From Adineta vaga (Eukaryota > Rotifera), in NCBI GenBank assembly GCA_021613535.1, contig CP075493.1, positions 16,182,001 to 16,246,000 of the forward strand: DNA of 64,000 nt, in the 5' to 3' direction. A program made the position numbers and the translations under genes. Under the pieces are notes generated by a model. It was not told the origin of the DNA. It searched no databases and worked only from the letters and a program-made list of their open reading frames with translations. Within the stretch, counting starts at the first letter, position 1, and each line of letters opens with the position of its first letter. Positions 46,038 to 58,222 of this stretch are shown piece after piece.

Positions 46038-46540
46038 AGAAAAAAACGATATATAATCTAGATAATTATAGCAAGATGGACTACAGATGTTTAACTTATT
46101 TGAGAAAAGAATTAAGAGAAAGAGATAACAACAAGACGAACAAAGAAAATATTGACTATTAAACTGTACTCTTCCATACTATGATGATGTTATCATATAA
46201 TCATTTGTCATCAGTGCTGCTACCTACGTTTTGTTCTACTAATTTCTTTATTTTCTTCTTAAATCTCATCCAGTATATAATGGATTTGTCTTGTTGACGA
46301 TAAACGTTCTTCTCGGTTGTCTTCTCGAAATAATCTATTTCCATAAAGAAGAGTGTTATTTTCTTTATGTTTATATCTTGTAGAAGAAAAATCGTTTTGT
46401 TCGAAGCTAAGTCTTATATAGATATCAATGATATATTATGACTCCCTAAAAGAGATAGTCGCAAAAAATTCGTTTCCATATCGTTTACTTTAATTTTATT
46501 AACAAAAAAAATTTTTCTAGATTAATTTGATAGAAACTAT
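45394..46540. other. Intergenic, with a GAAA microsatellite
   Basis: A (GAAA)n tract lies at about 46006-46045. A GGGGTGGGTG...CCACATTCTCAA element near 45603-45645 looks like a very diverged TGTGGG palindrome. The rest is AT-rich without a supported gene. Confidence 0.5.
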
Positions 46541-48179
46541 ATGATTCTTATCATGTTCGTTGCCGTTATTGGTCTTCTATTAATGATAAATTCTCATGTA
46601 TTACCCATAAATGGAGTAAGTATGGAAAAACTATATTAGTATAAAATTCTTGTTTTAATTCAGACACCTGGGAATGAAAGGAATGACTATGGAATGTTAT
46701 CAGTTAATCGAACACGATTAATTACCACTATTTTCGAAGCACCATTTATGATGCTGAAGCACAATCACAATGGAACACTCTCGGAAAAAACTATTACTCA
46801 TGGAACAATACTTGATCCATCAATGGTCGAAGGTTATTCTGTTGATTTAGCACATACAATATGTCATGAAAGATTGAACATTTCATATAAATTTCTCATC
46901 GAGACTAAATATGGTCATCGGGCTACCAATGGAGTATGGAATGGTATGATGGGTGCGTTGATAAATCACAAAGCTGATTTAGCAGTAGCACCACTGATCA
47001 TTAATGCTGCACGTGAGAAATTCGTAGATTTTACACAACCATTTATGACCTCTGACATGTCGATGATAATGTCAAAGTCTGCCAAACAGAAACCGGTAAT
47101 ATTATTTGTTAAAATTACAACTAAATTTATCATATTGTTAATTTTTGAATATAGGAATTATTCTTCTTCTTATTTCCCATGTCCAAAACTGTATGGTTTT
47201 ATGTTCTTCTTTCTTATATTCTCGTCAGTATTATCTTATTATTTATCAATCGAATTATAAATTATGAATCTTATCCTCAAAACAAACATGATACATTTTC
47301 AATGTGCACTGCTCTTTGTTTTCCATTGACTTCTTTCATGCATTGGAATATTTCTCGTTCAATCGCAGGTATTCTCATCTACATATATATTCAATGATTT
47401 TTATTTGACACAGTTTGTATTATTTCGTAGGTCGCGTTGCTATCCATACTTGGTGGTTATTTTGTCTAATTTTCTTCTCAATATATATTGTTAGTTTGAT
47501 CACATCATATCCTTTTTCCTCAAGAATGATATTACCTATAGAATCATTAGAACATCTTTCGAAACAAACTACAATTCGATATGGAATATTAAAAGACAGT
47601 TCAACCATGAATTTTTTTAATAAATCAAATAATGATATGATTCAAAATATGTGGAATTTTATGCAAAAGCATAAAGACCATGCTTTCGTATCATCATATC
47701 GTGCCGGATTTGAAAAAGTACGACAATCGAAAGGTACATTTGATTATATTGAAATCGTTTTTTTTTGTGTTTAAAATCTTCAATCTTTTAGGAAGATATG
47801 TCTTTCTTGCAGAATCTACATTTAGTGAATATACTAATGAGCGTCTTCCTTGCGATACCATGGCCATTTATGTAGATATTATAATTCGAAAGAATACGGC
47901 ATTGCAACACCATTGAAATCTGACTTACGTAAAGCAATTAATGTTACCATATTCGAACTTCATGACAACGGTTTTCTTAAACGACTCAAGCAGAAATGGT
48001 TCTATGAAGGATCCGAATGTACAAAACTACACACGAAAAAAGATTTAAAATCAACGATGCAATTACATTTATCTAACATGGCTGGCGTCTTTTATTTATT
48101 AGTTTTTGGTCTCGGACTTGCTATAATTATTGCATTTTTCGAATTTTTATCCAAAGCAAAGCATGATTCGACTCGTTGA
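46541..48179 (+). pseudogene. Ionotropic glutamate receptor-like gene with one frameshift
   Basis: Exons 46541-46615 (signal peptide), 46664-47095, 47155-47368, 47431-47733 and 47792-48179. The ligand-binding S1 lobe contains EGYSVDLAHTIC, NGVWNGMMGAL and INAAREKFVDFTQPFMT; membrane segments M1-M3 follow; the S2 lobe has PIESLEHLSKQTTIRYGIL, LPCDTM and EYGIATPLKSDLR; M4 is VFYLLVFGLGLAIIIAFF. There is no amino-terminal receptor domain. The M3 segment reads IVSLITSYPFSSRM where most receptors have SYTANLAAF, so gating would be unusual. A frameshift near 47875-47885 separates LPCDTMAIYVDI from YNSKEYGIATP; the last exon is otherwise sound. Either a recent pseudogene or a sequence error. Confidence 0.75.
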
Positions 48180-48817
48180 AAACAAAATTTTGGCAAAGTG
48201 ATATGTGACAATCTACGTAACTCGGTTAAAAGTGGAAATATAAAACAAAATACAAGTTCATCAACTATACCCATCAAGGAGATACTCATCGATGAGGATC
48301 GCACGTTAATTGTTACATAAAAGAAACTGACAATAATCAATCTTATTTTCTCTTTCTCACAATTGTAGTCGTACCTTTCTTTCTTCATCTCAAATCTTCT
48401 ACTCGATTTTCTAGATATTTGCATTTCTTTCTCATAATTATCCTTGTGACCCTTGTAATTGTGACTATTTGATGAAAAAAAGGGAGGGTGGATAGAAACA
48501 CTGACTTGCACGCATCCTTACCCACACGCAATCATTTGGCGAAAAAGAAAAAACTTTAATAATTCTTTTTATAAATCAATAAAATGTCTCCATTTTTACT
48601 TTCTTCCATTCCTAAGTAAACTGTATGATTTGAAATCGACTGCTTTTTCTTTCGTATTCTATTCATGTGCCTAGGAAGACACTTCAATTATTTTTTATGT
48701 GAATTTTTTTCTTTTTACAGTTCTCGTAATCTTCAATCAAATCAACTAGTTCGTGTACAATCGTCTTGGTTTTATGCGCGCTTAAAATATATACATTTGT
48801 CTCTATGAATATTGACA
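48180..48817. other. Intergenic region upstream of the acyltransferase gene
   Basis: Contains GGGAGGGTGGATAG...TTACCCACACGC (about 48482-48530), possibly a worn TGTGGG palindrome. No supported gene; the 3' part probably holds the promoter of the OafA-like gene. Confidence 0.4.
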
Positions 48818-50935
48818 ATGCTTATTTATCGAAAAGAAATCGATGGATTACGAGCACTTGCTATACTGCCAGTTATTTTGTATCATGCAGGCTTTGTTCT
48901 CTTGGTTCGAGGAGGTTATGTTGGTGTTGATATATTTTTTGTTATTAGCGGCTATTTGATAACATCAATTGTCGATGTAGAGCTCAGTGGAGGAACATTT
49001 TCACTCATTGGTTTCTATGAAAAACGTTGCTGTCGAATTTTACCAGCACTGTATGTCATTTTATGTATTACTTGTTCTTTCGCCTATCAATGGATGTCAC
49101 CTAGTAAATTAAGAGAATTTGGTTATTCTCTGATCTTTATTGCCACTTTTTCTTCGAACATATTTTTTTGGTGGAAAGATGATAATTACTTCTCTCATCC
49201 AACAGAATTTAATCCAGTAATTCACACATGGAGTGTGGCCGTCGCAGAACAGTTCTACCTTCTCTTTCCCTTTCTATGCTACCTATTTGCCAGAAAACGA
49301 CGTTATTTGTTCGTTCTCCTCGGATATATTGCATTACTCAGTTTTTATTTTGCACAATGGGGTGGAAACATTCACTCAATACCAAATATGACATTTTACA
49401 TGTTTCTACAACATTCTTGGGCATCGTTTTATATGCCTATTGGACGTATTTGGGAATTGTTACTTGGTGCTTTCGTAGCATTCTACTTGAAATCCAATGA
49501 TTCTGTCATGTATGTATTATCTTTCTCTATTCTAATCGATTAATTTTAATCGAAGATATGCTTGAGATTAGTTGGGAACAGTAATACATAAAATGATTTT
49601 TGATTGCTAATATTCACTAACATATCTACGAGAAAGTGTTTTTTAATTGAAAGAATTATTTTGAAAATTATACTATCGATATTTGTTAGATCTAAAAAAT
49701 CATCCAACATTCGGGCATAGATTTTTGCTTTAATTGGAATATCGTTGATCATTGCATCTGTATTATTACTTGACAATCGTTCTATTCCTCCATTTCCCAA
49801 TTGTTACACTATAGTACCTACGTTTGGAACAGCTTTGATTATTATTTATGGAAAACGAGATACTTTAGTGGGACGTCTATTATCTACACGACTATTATGT
49901 TGGATAGGTCGAATTTCTTATAGTGTATATCTTTGGCATCAACCTTTATTGGTTTATCTTCGTCTACAACGAATTACAATGACAAACGTCTCAAATATCA
50001 TGCTCGTTGTTGGTGCCGTTTTTCTACTTGCTACTTTAACCTACATCGTAATTGAACAACCATTTCGAAATCGAATTCTCTTTACTCAGAAACAGATATT
50101 CATTGGTTCAGCAGTAGGAGCATTACTTTTAGTTCTTATTGCAGTTTTTCTTATTCGCACTGCTGATCATCGATCACTAATTGCCACCAAATCAGGACAT
50201 AATCGATCACTGAACCTAGAAGAAGAAGAAGTAGATACATATATGCAAGATATTGAACCCATCGAACTTTCCAACTATGTAACCCGAAGATTTAATAACC
50301 TTATGGAAGCGCATCGAACGTTTTCAGTTGAATCAGCAACGACTAATCGAAGACTTCTACTTATTGGTGATAGTTTTGCTCAAGATTTCATGAACATGAT
50401 GGTAGAAACACACTTTCTACCTGACTACGAAGTGCGTTGTCATTATGTTCGAGTCTTTTGTCAGATTTATATGGGTCCCGAAGATCGACTTCAATGGATA
50501 CCGTCAGCACAAAGACAACTTTGTATCAACGATAACGATATTAGACTTGCACTACCACTTATCAAACAAGCAAACGTTATAATCTTAGCAGCTCATTGGT
50601 TTGAATGGAGTGCTCAACGATTGCCAACGACAATAAAATCACTGCAGCTAAGTCAAAGTCAAAAACTCTTTGTCATAGGGGTGAAGAATTTTGGCCTAGT
50701 GAATCGAACGTTATTTATACATAAATCTTATAAGTATCGTGTACAACAATTCCTACCACCACTCAATAAATTTGTCAAATTAAATACAATGATGAAACGA
50801 ATTCTAAATCCATTAATATTTGTCGATGTGTTGAGTATGACATGTGTCTATGATAATGGTACATGTCCTATCTTTACTGAAGAAGGAAAAATAATTTCAT
50901 ATGATGGTGAACATACAACGAAGTATGGTGCTTGA
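48818..50935 (+). CDS. OafA-type acyltransferase-3 with SGNH hydrolase domain, C-terminal stop
   Basis: Exons 48818-49513 and 49721-50935; 636 residues. The first ATG in frame is at 48818 (MLIYRKEIDGLRALA). Acyltransferase-3 domain with multiple membrane helices (YRKEIDGLRALAILPVILYHA, GGYVGVDIFFVISGYL, FYEKRCCRILPALY, HTWSVAVAEQFYLLFP, RISYSVYLWHQPLLV). A lumenal SGNH domain follows, with GDSFAQDF near residue 446 and a terminal DGEH. Bacterial relatives O-acetylate surface sugars. A TGA at 50933-50935 falls in HTTKYGA*; the next codons (YIGNIIFKQFPL) continue the usual family ending for about 14 residues before TAA, so the last few residues are lost in this copy. A bacterial origin is likely by family distribution; the intron shows domestication. 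Confidence 0.85.
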
Positions 50936-50987
50936 TATATCGGTAATATTATTTTTAAACAATTTCCACTAAATCAATTGTAACATG

Positions 50988-51041
50988 TAGTGTGTGTAGG
51001 TGTAGGTCAGGTTATACTCTTAACCCACCCACACCCTGAAG
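50988..51041. repeat. TGTGGG/CCCACA palindrome 7
   Basis: TAGTGTGTGTAGGTGTAGG, a spacer and TAACCCACCCACACCCTGAA. It lies between the convergent acyltransferase and beta-lactamase-fold genes, immediately after the residual acyltransferase reading frame ends. Confidence 0.75.
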
Positions 51042-51080
51042 TAAAGAATATTTCATGTTGTTAAGTGTATATGTATTCAA

Positions 51081-52385
51081 TCACTCAACAAAAGATTTGA
51101 TGAAAAATAAAGCAAAACAAGAAAAAGTAATAAGATGAAAAGAAAAATTGTTGAAAAGACTTTTAGCATGATTCCGATTAATCATTGCTGCAATATCTTT
51201 AATCATTGATTTATATCGATGATCAATATCTATTGTTTGAGTATCTAATCGATTCACAACATATGCAAATGCAAGTTGTTTATCAGGTACAGCAAATCCA
51301 ATACTACCTCCAAGTCCTTTAATAAAACAAAACAAAAAAATGACATAAAATAATAAATAAGAAAAAGAAATCTAACCTTGATGACCAAATACTCCCGGTC
51401 CGAGTAATGGAAATACATCATCCATTAGAAAAAATCCCATAGCAAATGTTGTCGTAACATTCAAAACAAAATCAATTTCATGAAGTGGTGTGTTGGATTT
51501 AGTTGCTCGTTTTAAAATATTTTCTGTTAATATTTGTTTATAATGATTATTTTCTACATTACCAATTAAAGCTGCATAAAGTTTTGCTAATGATCGAGCA
51601 TTTGTTATACCATTTGCAGCTGGAATTTCTGCTTCATGTGTACTATTTTTATTAAAATCATCATATGAAGTTTCATTTGATATTTTCCAATCTAATGGTG
51701 ACACACGATATTCTTGTTCCGATGGTAAACCAACATAAAATTCGATTTGTAAAGGTTTTGCAATTTCATCACGAATGAATTCACCTAATGTTCTGTTCTT
51801 TGGATCAACTCGTCGAACAAGTTCACCTGCTAACCAACCATATGTTAATGCATGATAACCATGAGTTGATCCTGGTTTCCATACAGGTTGACCTTGTTCT
51901 AATTTATTTATCATCAATGTCCAATTTAAATAATCATTAAATGGTGAAAATTCAAATGGTAAACCAGCACGATGTGAAAGAATATCAGCAACTGTTGTAT
52001 TTTCTTTTCCATTTTGTCCATATTCAGGCCAATATTTAATAACTAATTCTGAATAATCAAGAAGATTTCGTTGAACACACAATGCAACAGCTGTAGCTAC
52101 TAAACCTTTTGTTGTTGAAAATACTAATTGTAATGTATGATTATCATAAGATTTTGTTTTTGATTTATCAAACCATCCACCCGATAAATCAACAACTAAA
52201 TTTCCTTGATAATATATTGCTAATGATCCACCTAAATCTCGTTCTTCAATAAAATTTTCTCGAAATAAATCTCGAATAAATTCCCATCCATTGGCTGTTG
52301 TTCCATCTATATTTAATTCAACATTATTATTACTAGAAATATATGTTATATGAAGAAAAAAACAAATCCAAATGTAAGTATACAT
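51081..52385 (-). CDS. Class-C beta-lactamase-fold hydrolase 2
   Basis: Exons 51377-52385 and 51081-51316 with a 60-bp intron; 414 residues. A signal peptide-like start (MYTYIWICFFLHITYISS), SxxK at 90-93 (STTK), then ADILSHRAGLP, a YHA motif where YxN is usual (HGYHALTYGWLAGELVRR), and HQG-LGGSIGF near the end. This is the pattern of animal beta-lactamase-domain proteins and EstB-type esterases. The C-terminus is hydrophobic (FHLITFSCFALFFIKSF), fitting a membrane anchor. It is only distantly similar to the hydrolase at 18670-20119. Open throughout and probably functional; the substrate is unknown. Confidence 0.85.
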
Positions 52386-54003
52386 TCTTGTCCGTATTGA
52401 AAATGAAAATGAAGAAATTAGTCAGATATTTAAATACTTCATCATTCGATAAGATAAGAAGATAAAGAAAAAAAACAGAGAAATTGTCATTCTACAAATA
52501 TTAAGGATGATGTTACGATTTAACAAGATTTGAAATAAAAACTACAAAGGAGAAAAAGAAGATGAGATCATCATATTTATATGTATATCTGTCTTTTTCT
52601 ACATAAAACTCATTTCACCGTTAAAAATAAAACATATATATTAGACAATGAAAAATCATCGACAATTTACATAAAGAATAGAATCTAAGATATTTAAAAT
52701 TCGATTTTCTTTTCTAAATCATGTTGTTATACTGAATTTATTTATTATTTGATTAGGATTAACATCAATTTTATTACGCAGTTATTGTATAAGATACAAG
52801 ATTCTTATCTCATCTAAACTACGATGACACATAAATGATAGAAAGAAAAAAAATACAATGATTCTTATCAGAGCTAGTAACAGGCCAAATGATATTTCTA
52901 AAGAAATCATTTCTCCAAATTTTTTTTAGTTTGTAACTTTATGACTTTGATAATCTGTCTCAAGAAGATTAGATACGAGGAATTTAAAGAAAAGAAAGTT
53001 TTTATTCATTATTTTATCTTTATAAAATAAAGTTAAAGTATCAACGCTAATTTCTATCAGAAAGGATCAACAGCATCTCTATCATTGTTTTTAGTTTTTT
53101 GTTCGTATTCCATAGCTGAACGCCGTTTTTATTTTCGAACAACTTTTTGTAAAATATATTCTAGGACATCTATATTGCGGTATCCTCTCTTATTACTAAC
53201 CTATTTACAAGACGCAAAACAAAATCGACTGCAGTAGAACCTCTCTGATATGATCACCTCCTGATTCTGAAAGTGAGCGTTTTTTTTCGGTTCTGACCGT
53301 GTAAATGAACATTATTAACCATAAAAGTTTAAACTATCTTTCGATATCTTATCTATTGTAAAGAGACACACAAATTATTGCAAAACTAATTTAAATAACG
53401 ATCTTTATCTACCCTTATAGAATTTTATATAAACATACGAATATCGAATAAGTTATTACTAAAAGAGACAGATGAGTTCAGTTTAATAATTCAATAACTA
53501 TATTAAGCCATAGGGCGCATGAAAAAATGGTAGTAGAAATTTAGCAAATACAGAAATGCACGAACTCCCTTATAAATGATCACCTCACTAGTATGAACTC
53601 TTTTTGTTAGTCTCGTTGGTGTTCACATTAGAGAAAATTTGATTAATGAAATTGTTTTTCTTCGGAAGTTTTGAAAAATCAAAAACAAATATTGTAATTT
53701 TATGACAACTGTCACATCTTGTTCTTACTTTTTTTTATATTAAATATGTTGTAAAGAAAAGTAGAAAGTACGAGATGTGACAACTGTCATAAAATCGGTT
53801 TATTTTATCATTTTGAAAACTTCTGAAAATGTGCAATTTTATGGATCAAATTGCCAAGAAAATATATCTCTTTATCATGAGATCCTGAAAAAAGATTAGT
53901 TTTTTTATATTTTTAAACACATACATTTAAAAGAAATCAACACAATTTCATTTTCCCAAACGTCTTAATAACTTCACATTTGTTTGATTGGGACTCTAGC
54001 ACT
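52386..54003. other. Intergenic region with an inverted repeat
   Basis: A 23-nt inverted repeat with two mismatches lies at 53696-53718 (ATTTTATGACAACTGTCACA...) and 53773-53795, separated by about 54 bp. I saw no gene. The last 100 bases are upstream of the GPCR pseudogene. Confidence 0.5.
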
Positions 54004-54990
54004 ATGATCGATTTAAAAAATGGCCTTGTTCAATTCAATATTTACGTTGGAATACTACTTCTAACCTTTGGTGTATTCGGAAATGTATCAAATATAATCG
54101 TCTTCTACAAAACTGATCTCCAACATCCGACTACTTACATATTGTTTTGTACTTCATGTGCTAGTTTATCATATTTATCGATAGGTTTGCTCTCAAGAAT
54201 AATTACAACAGGATTTTTGATTGATTGGACGACAATGAATATGAATTGGTGTCGAGGTCGTTTATATTTTGCTCATGTACTTGCGCTTCTTACGGTTTCA
54301 TTCACGTGTTACGCGTCTATTAATCAATTTTTCTCAACTTCTCAGAAAGAAAAACTTCGTCGATTGAGTAATTCGAGCTTTGCTCGATGTATAACATTTA
54401 TTATTCTTATCTCTTGTTTTGCGCACCATCTACCACTTATAATATTAGCACAACAGATTCCCAATGGAAGTGGAGGTCTAATTTGTAATAATATAATTAA
54501 TCCTTATTTAAGAGGATATATTCAATACTTTACTGCTCCAGTTTTGTTATCCATGGCTCCAATCTTTTTCTTGATTATTGTTGGTGTATTGACCTATCGT
54601 AATGTGAGTATGTTACAAGGCGTAAATGCTCGTCAACGAGCTCAACGTCATCTGGTATAGATGATCCTTCTTCAAACAGTTTCTATTGTCGTCGGATCAG
54701 TTCCATGCGGTTTAGATAGTATATACTCAGCTATCACAACATACACAGTTAAAGATAGCAACCGAAAGGCTATAGAAGATGCAATTTTTCAAATAGTCAA
54801 CACTATATATTATTTTCCTCATACTTTCTCTTTTTTGGTTTATTTCATTTCATCAGCCAGTTTTCGTGATCGAATGAGAACAATTTTGCATATACCTTTA
54901 AAAGAGAATCGTGTCATACCATTACAAGCTACATACACCGGATTGCGTGACCTTCACACTAGAAAAGGGCCGATTCGAACCGTAGCATAG
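54004..54990 (+). pseudogene. GPCR with a single in-frame stop
   Basis: Single exon. ATG at 54004; TM1 with GVFGNVSNIIVF, a TM2 region FCTSCASLSYLS, Cys in NWCRGRLYF, TM3 ending YASINQFFST in place of DRY, TM5, a loop with RQRAQRHLV, then TAG at 54658-54660. The frame continues through TM6 (MILLQTVSIVVGSVPCG), TM7 (IYYFPHTFSFLVYFISSASFRDRM) and the tail to 54990. A single nonsense change in an otherwise full-length receptor of about 328 residues. Confidence 0.85.
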
Positions 54991-55555
54991 ACGACCAATG
55001 ATTCTCTGCCATCACTATTCATCGTCTATTTAGTTTCATCAATGTATTGAAGAAAGTTACTTTTTTAGTGTTGTTAGTCTGTATTGTCGTTCTCTTTCTT
55101 ATTATTCAGTTTTAAAGTGTAATAAACCGACACTTAATATGATTGTAAAACATTGTCATTGTTTACTTTCAATATACATTTATTACACACTATTTAACTA
55201 TTAAGAAGTAGATACGAAAATTTATTTCCGTGTTAGTGATTTTATTATGTTATATAGAGAATGAGAATATGGGTGTGTATGACGAATTTAACTATCATTT
55301 TCCGCGTTTTCATTATCAAGTGGCAAAGGAAGAGCTTATTGCGACCGATTCCTTTACTTAAATGTGGTATTTGAGAAAAGATATTTCGAAGCTTTGAATA
55401 GCGTTGATTTGTTTTTTATCATATCCATGGGTGCAGAATCTGCCGTAAAAAAAACAAAATTTCTTTTGTCACGATATGTCAAGGTGTCTTTTTGAAAAAC
55501 TCTTCCGAATTACTGATTTTTCAAAAAATTCATCACCCTTGAAAAATTTCTTCCA
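54991..55555. other. Region without a recognised gene
   Basis: 3' flank of the GPCR; AT-rich, no supported exon. Confidence 0.4.
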
Positions 55556-55614
55556 ACGGGTGTGGGTGTTTCATTCTTACCACACCCACATCCATCCACC
55601 CACACTCTCAACCA
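55556..55614. repeat. TGTGGG/CCCACA palindrome 8
   Basis: CGGGTGTGGGTGTTTC, a spacer, and ACCACACCCACA...CCACCCACACTCTCAA. First of three within 700 bp. Confidence 0.8.
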
Positions 55615-55785
55615 TGGTAAAGGAGGAAAACAGAAAGAACAAATGCTAAAGTACGAAGAAGAACGGAAATTTGCATACATGTAATATTTGAAAGTTCAAT
55701 TTAACTTTTCATTCAACTATTCAAGTATTCATTTGAGGTAGAGAATGATGTGGGGGAAGCCAAAGTGAGGGTGCTTCGGAAGGTG

Positions 55786-55852
55786 TTTGAGGGGTAGGTG
55801 GGTTTGGATCTCTTGTATCTACTCACCTATACATACACCCACACCCATGAGT
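55786..55852. repeat. TGTGGG/CCCACA palindrome 9
   Basis: TTTGAGGGGTAGGTGGG, a spacer, and ACACCCACACCCATGAG. It keeps the TTGAGGG outer bases. Confidence 0.75.
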
Positions 55853-56161
55853 AGTGGATTTCATCGTAAAATGAAACGAATATTACAAGGAAAAAAATAT
55901 AGTCTGGACAAACTGAAATAAATGTTACTGCTACAATGAAATAGAATCTCGAATAGACTATCAATGAGGCTATAGATGAATGTAAATTATTTCAATACGC
56001 ACATCTACCCCCAAGATGATCATATATTCGCAGTCACATTATTGCAACGTATTACTTTCCAACTTGCACTACTTTTAATAAAAAAAACATGATTTTTTCG
56101 TGCATGTACATTTGATGATATTCTTGTTAGGTTTCTTTTTAAAATGAATCATTTTTCTCGT
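55853..56161. other. Spacer between palindromes 9 and 10
   Basis: AT-rich, no supported gene. Confidence 0.4.
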
Positions 56162-56260
56162 CCATCTTGGGAGTGTGTGTGGGTGTGGGTGTTAATTACA
56201 AAGAAGTATAATACATACAGTCACACCCTTCCGCATTCACACCGACTCACACCCACCCTT
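56162..56260. repeat. TGTGGG/CCCACA palindrome 10
   Basis: CATCTTGGGAGTGTGTGTGG and GTGTGGGTG, then a spacer of about 30 bp, then several C-rich repeats (TCACACCC, CTCACACCCACCC). The longest, least regular copy. Confidence 0.75.
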
Positions 56261-56569
56261 TCGTTTTCATCTCTTTGTGTGATCATCGTATCTATACATG
56301 TATTTTCTCGTTGTGTGTTATGGTGTGTACATGTTCGAGTGTGTGTTTGTGTTCATTTTTCGAAATAAACATTTACAGGCTCAACAGAAAAATATCTTTT
56401 CTTTTTTTACACATCGAATCATCCTCTAATAATGGTACAGACCTCTTCAGCTAGCGACGAAAATTTTCAATGTCGAAAAACAAACTTGAAAGGTCGCTTA
56501 TATAAATGAGTTGATATTGAAATCAAATCATGTTTTCTTTTTACTAAAATTGAATTCAAATCTTGTTAA

Positions 56570-57000
56570 ACCTACTATTTTTTGAAATATTCGATAGCTT
56601 ATTCAATTCTTCATTTATTTTATTTAATCTTCTTTTCAAAGCATTCAAATGATGTTCATTAAACTGATTTCCTCATTGAATTTCTTTGATTTGTTCAATC
56701 AATTTATATAACGGTTCTGCGGTTTCTTGAAAAAATGTTTTAAAATGTTCAAAAATCTTGAGTCGACAGTTTTCAGCTGTTTGTTGAATAATTTGAATAG
56801 AATTGCTTTCCCATTGATCAATTTTTTTGATTAACGAGTGTTTATGTAGATTTTGTTTCTCTTCGTTTATCTTTTATTTAAATTGTTCAATATTGTTGAA
56901 ATCTATTTGATAAAATCCTTTTGAACAATGTTTATAAAGAGTTAGAATCTTCACGAAGTTTTTACACTTCTAATATTCAGTTGTGTTGTTTTTCATGGTT
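56570..57000 (-). pseudogene. Relic of a B-box/NHL-type protein N-terminus
   Basis: Minus strand: a coiled-coil region INEEKQNLHKHSLIKKIDQWE, SIQIIQQTAENCRLKI, EPLYKLIEQIKEIQ (stop), NQFNEHHLNALKRRLNKINEELNKL. From memory this matches the coiled-coil linker between the B-box and NHL repeats of bdelloid TRIM-like proteins. Several stops break it, and neither the zinc finger nor the NHL repeats are intact. Confidence 0.5.
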
Positions 57001-57361
57001 ATTTATTTGAACTGAGGTGGATAAAAGCATCAAATTCTCCTTTTTTATAAAAATTGTTGATGAAAAGAAAATGCTGGTTCGGAGTCGAATCTCTCTCTTT
57101 CAATGGAATCAAAAATGCTTTTTATAAATCATACTCATGTAAAAAATATTTTTCAAACAATGTTTCGTCAATGAAATTGACGATAAGAGTGGTGTCACAT
57201 ATTCAGCAGATAGAAGATGCTCCTGTAAAAGATGACCCATCTCCACAAACCAACAAACCTCACCTCTCACCTTCAGTTAGATCTACAACATTAGTTACGA
57301 GTAATAGTTTAGATGTGTTCATGTCTTTAGAACTGTCAAAATTGTCAAAATGATATTGGTA

Positions 57362-58222
57362 TTATTGGATACTACATGATTTCTTGTGTTTTTTCTTTTT
57401 TGAATATGAATTCGATTTTAATTTTTGGTCATAAAATGGCGACGTAGTCGTTGTACTCGATTGAACATCATTCTCATGATCAACTTCTTCAGTACTCGAG
57501 GAAGATTCCATTAATAGACTGTCATCATCGGTTGAATCATTCGTATTCATTCCAAGACCTTGCATATTATCATGTGACGTCAAAGTGATTGCCATACTAT
57601 CATGACTGACCACCTCAAAAAGTGAATAAGGAGAAAATAACCATTCCTCTTCCTGTGGATACCATGAAAGATCTGATATATCTCGTGCATGAAGACAACC
57701 ACTGTCAACATTTATAATAAATAACGTGTTACCAAATTCCATTGCTTTCTCTTTACTTCTTGATGTTGAAACGAAGCCGGGAAATCGAAAAATTGTTCCG
57801 ATTTCAAAAAACTGTTTCATATAACTGTTCAAGTGCATCCCACGATACACTGAACAGGAGTACAAAGAAGGTTTATTATTTATTTGAAATGTTCCTCTGC
57901 GAATCAATGGCATTAGTTTTGATATTGTGTAGGCATCATCTTTAAATAGTTGTTCATTAACGTAAATATAAAATGGTTTTCTTCCAACATAAATTTCAGA
58001 AGAATATATTCGAATGACATCAGTATCATTAGTGTGATTTTGTAACAAGTTAATTACGTTTTGGAAATCACCATTTCCAGCATTCAGAACATTTAGACCA
58101 TCAATTATACTAATATGATCTGGATCTTTTGGTGTGTTACTATAATATTTAAGAAAATTACTTTCATAAAATTGTTGTTGACTAACTGATGGCACTGATG
58201 GATCAAATCTATTCGTTCGCAT
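57362..58222 (-). CDS. R-S-E type mono-ADP-ribosyltransferase-fold protein
   Basis: 286 residues from the ATG at 58222. The R-S-E signature of arginine-type ADP-ribosyltransferases is present: Arg127 in SVYRGMHL, STS at 152-154 (GFVSTSRS), and the acidic EEE at about 191-193 (YPQEEEWLFSPYS, ExE type). The helical N-terminal half (FYESNFLKYY, VNEQLFKDDAYTISKLMPLIRRG) is as in bdelloid family members. The tail is Ser/Asp-rich and ends in a Lys-rich stretch, possibly a nuclear signal. It should transfer ADP-ribose from NAD to protein; the target is unknown. A splice acceptor just upstream (TATAG near 58242) hints at an additional 5' exon. Confidence 0.8.
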   Translation of the reverse strand: MRTNRFDPSVPSVSQQQFYESNFLKYYSNTPKDPDHISIIDGLNVLNAGNGDFQNVINLLQNHTNDTDVIRIYSSEIYVGRKPFYIYVNEQLFKDDAYTISKLMPLIRRGTFQINNKPSLYSCSVYRGMHLNSYMKQFFEIGTIFRFPGFVSTSRSKEKAMEFGNTLFIINVDSGCLHARDISDLSWYPQEEEWLFSPYSLFEVVSHDSMAITLTSHDNMQGLGMNTNDSTDDDSLLMESSSSTEEVDHENDVQSSTTTTSPFYDQKLKSNSYSKKKKHKKSCSIQ

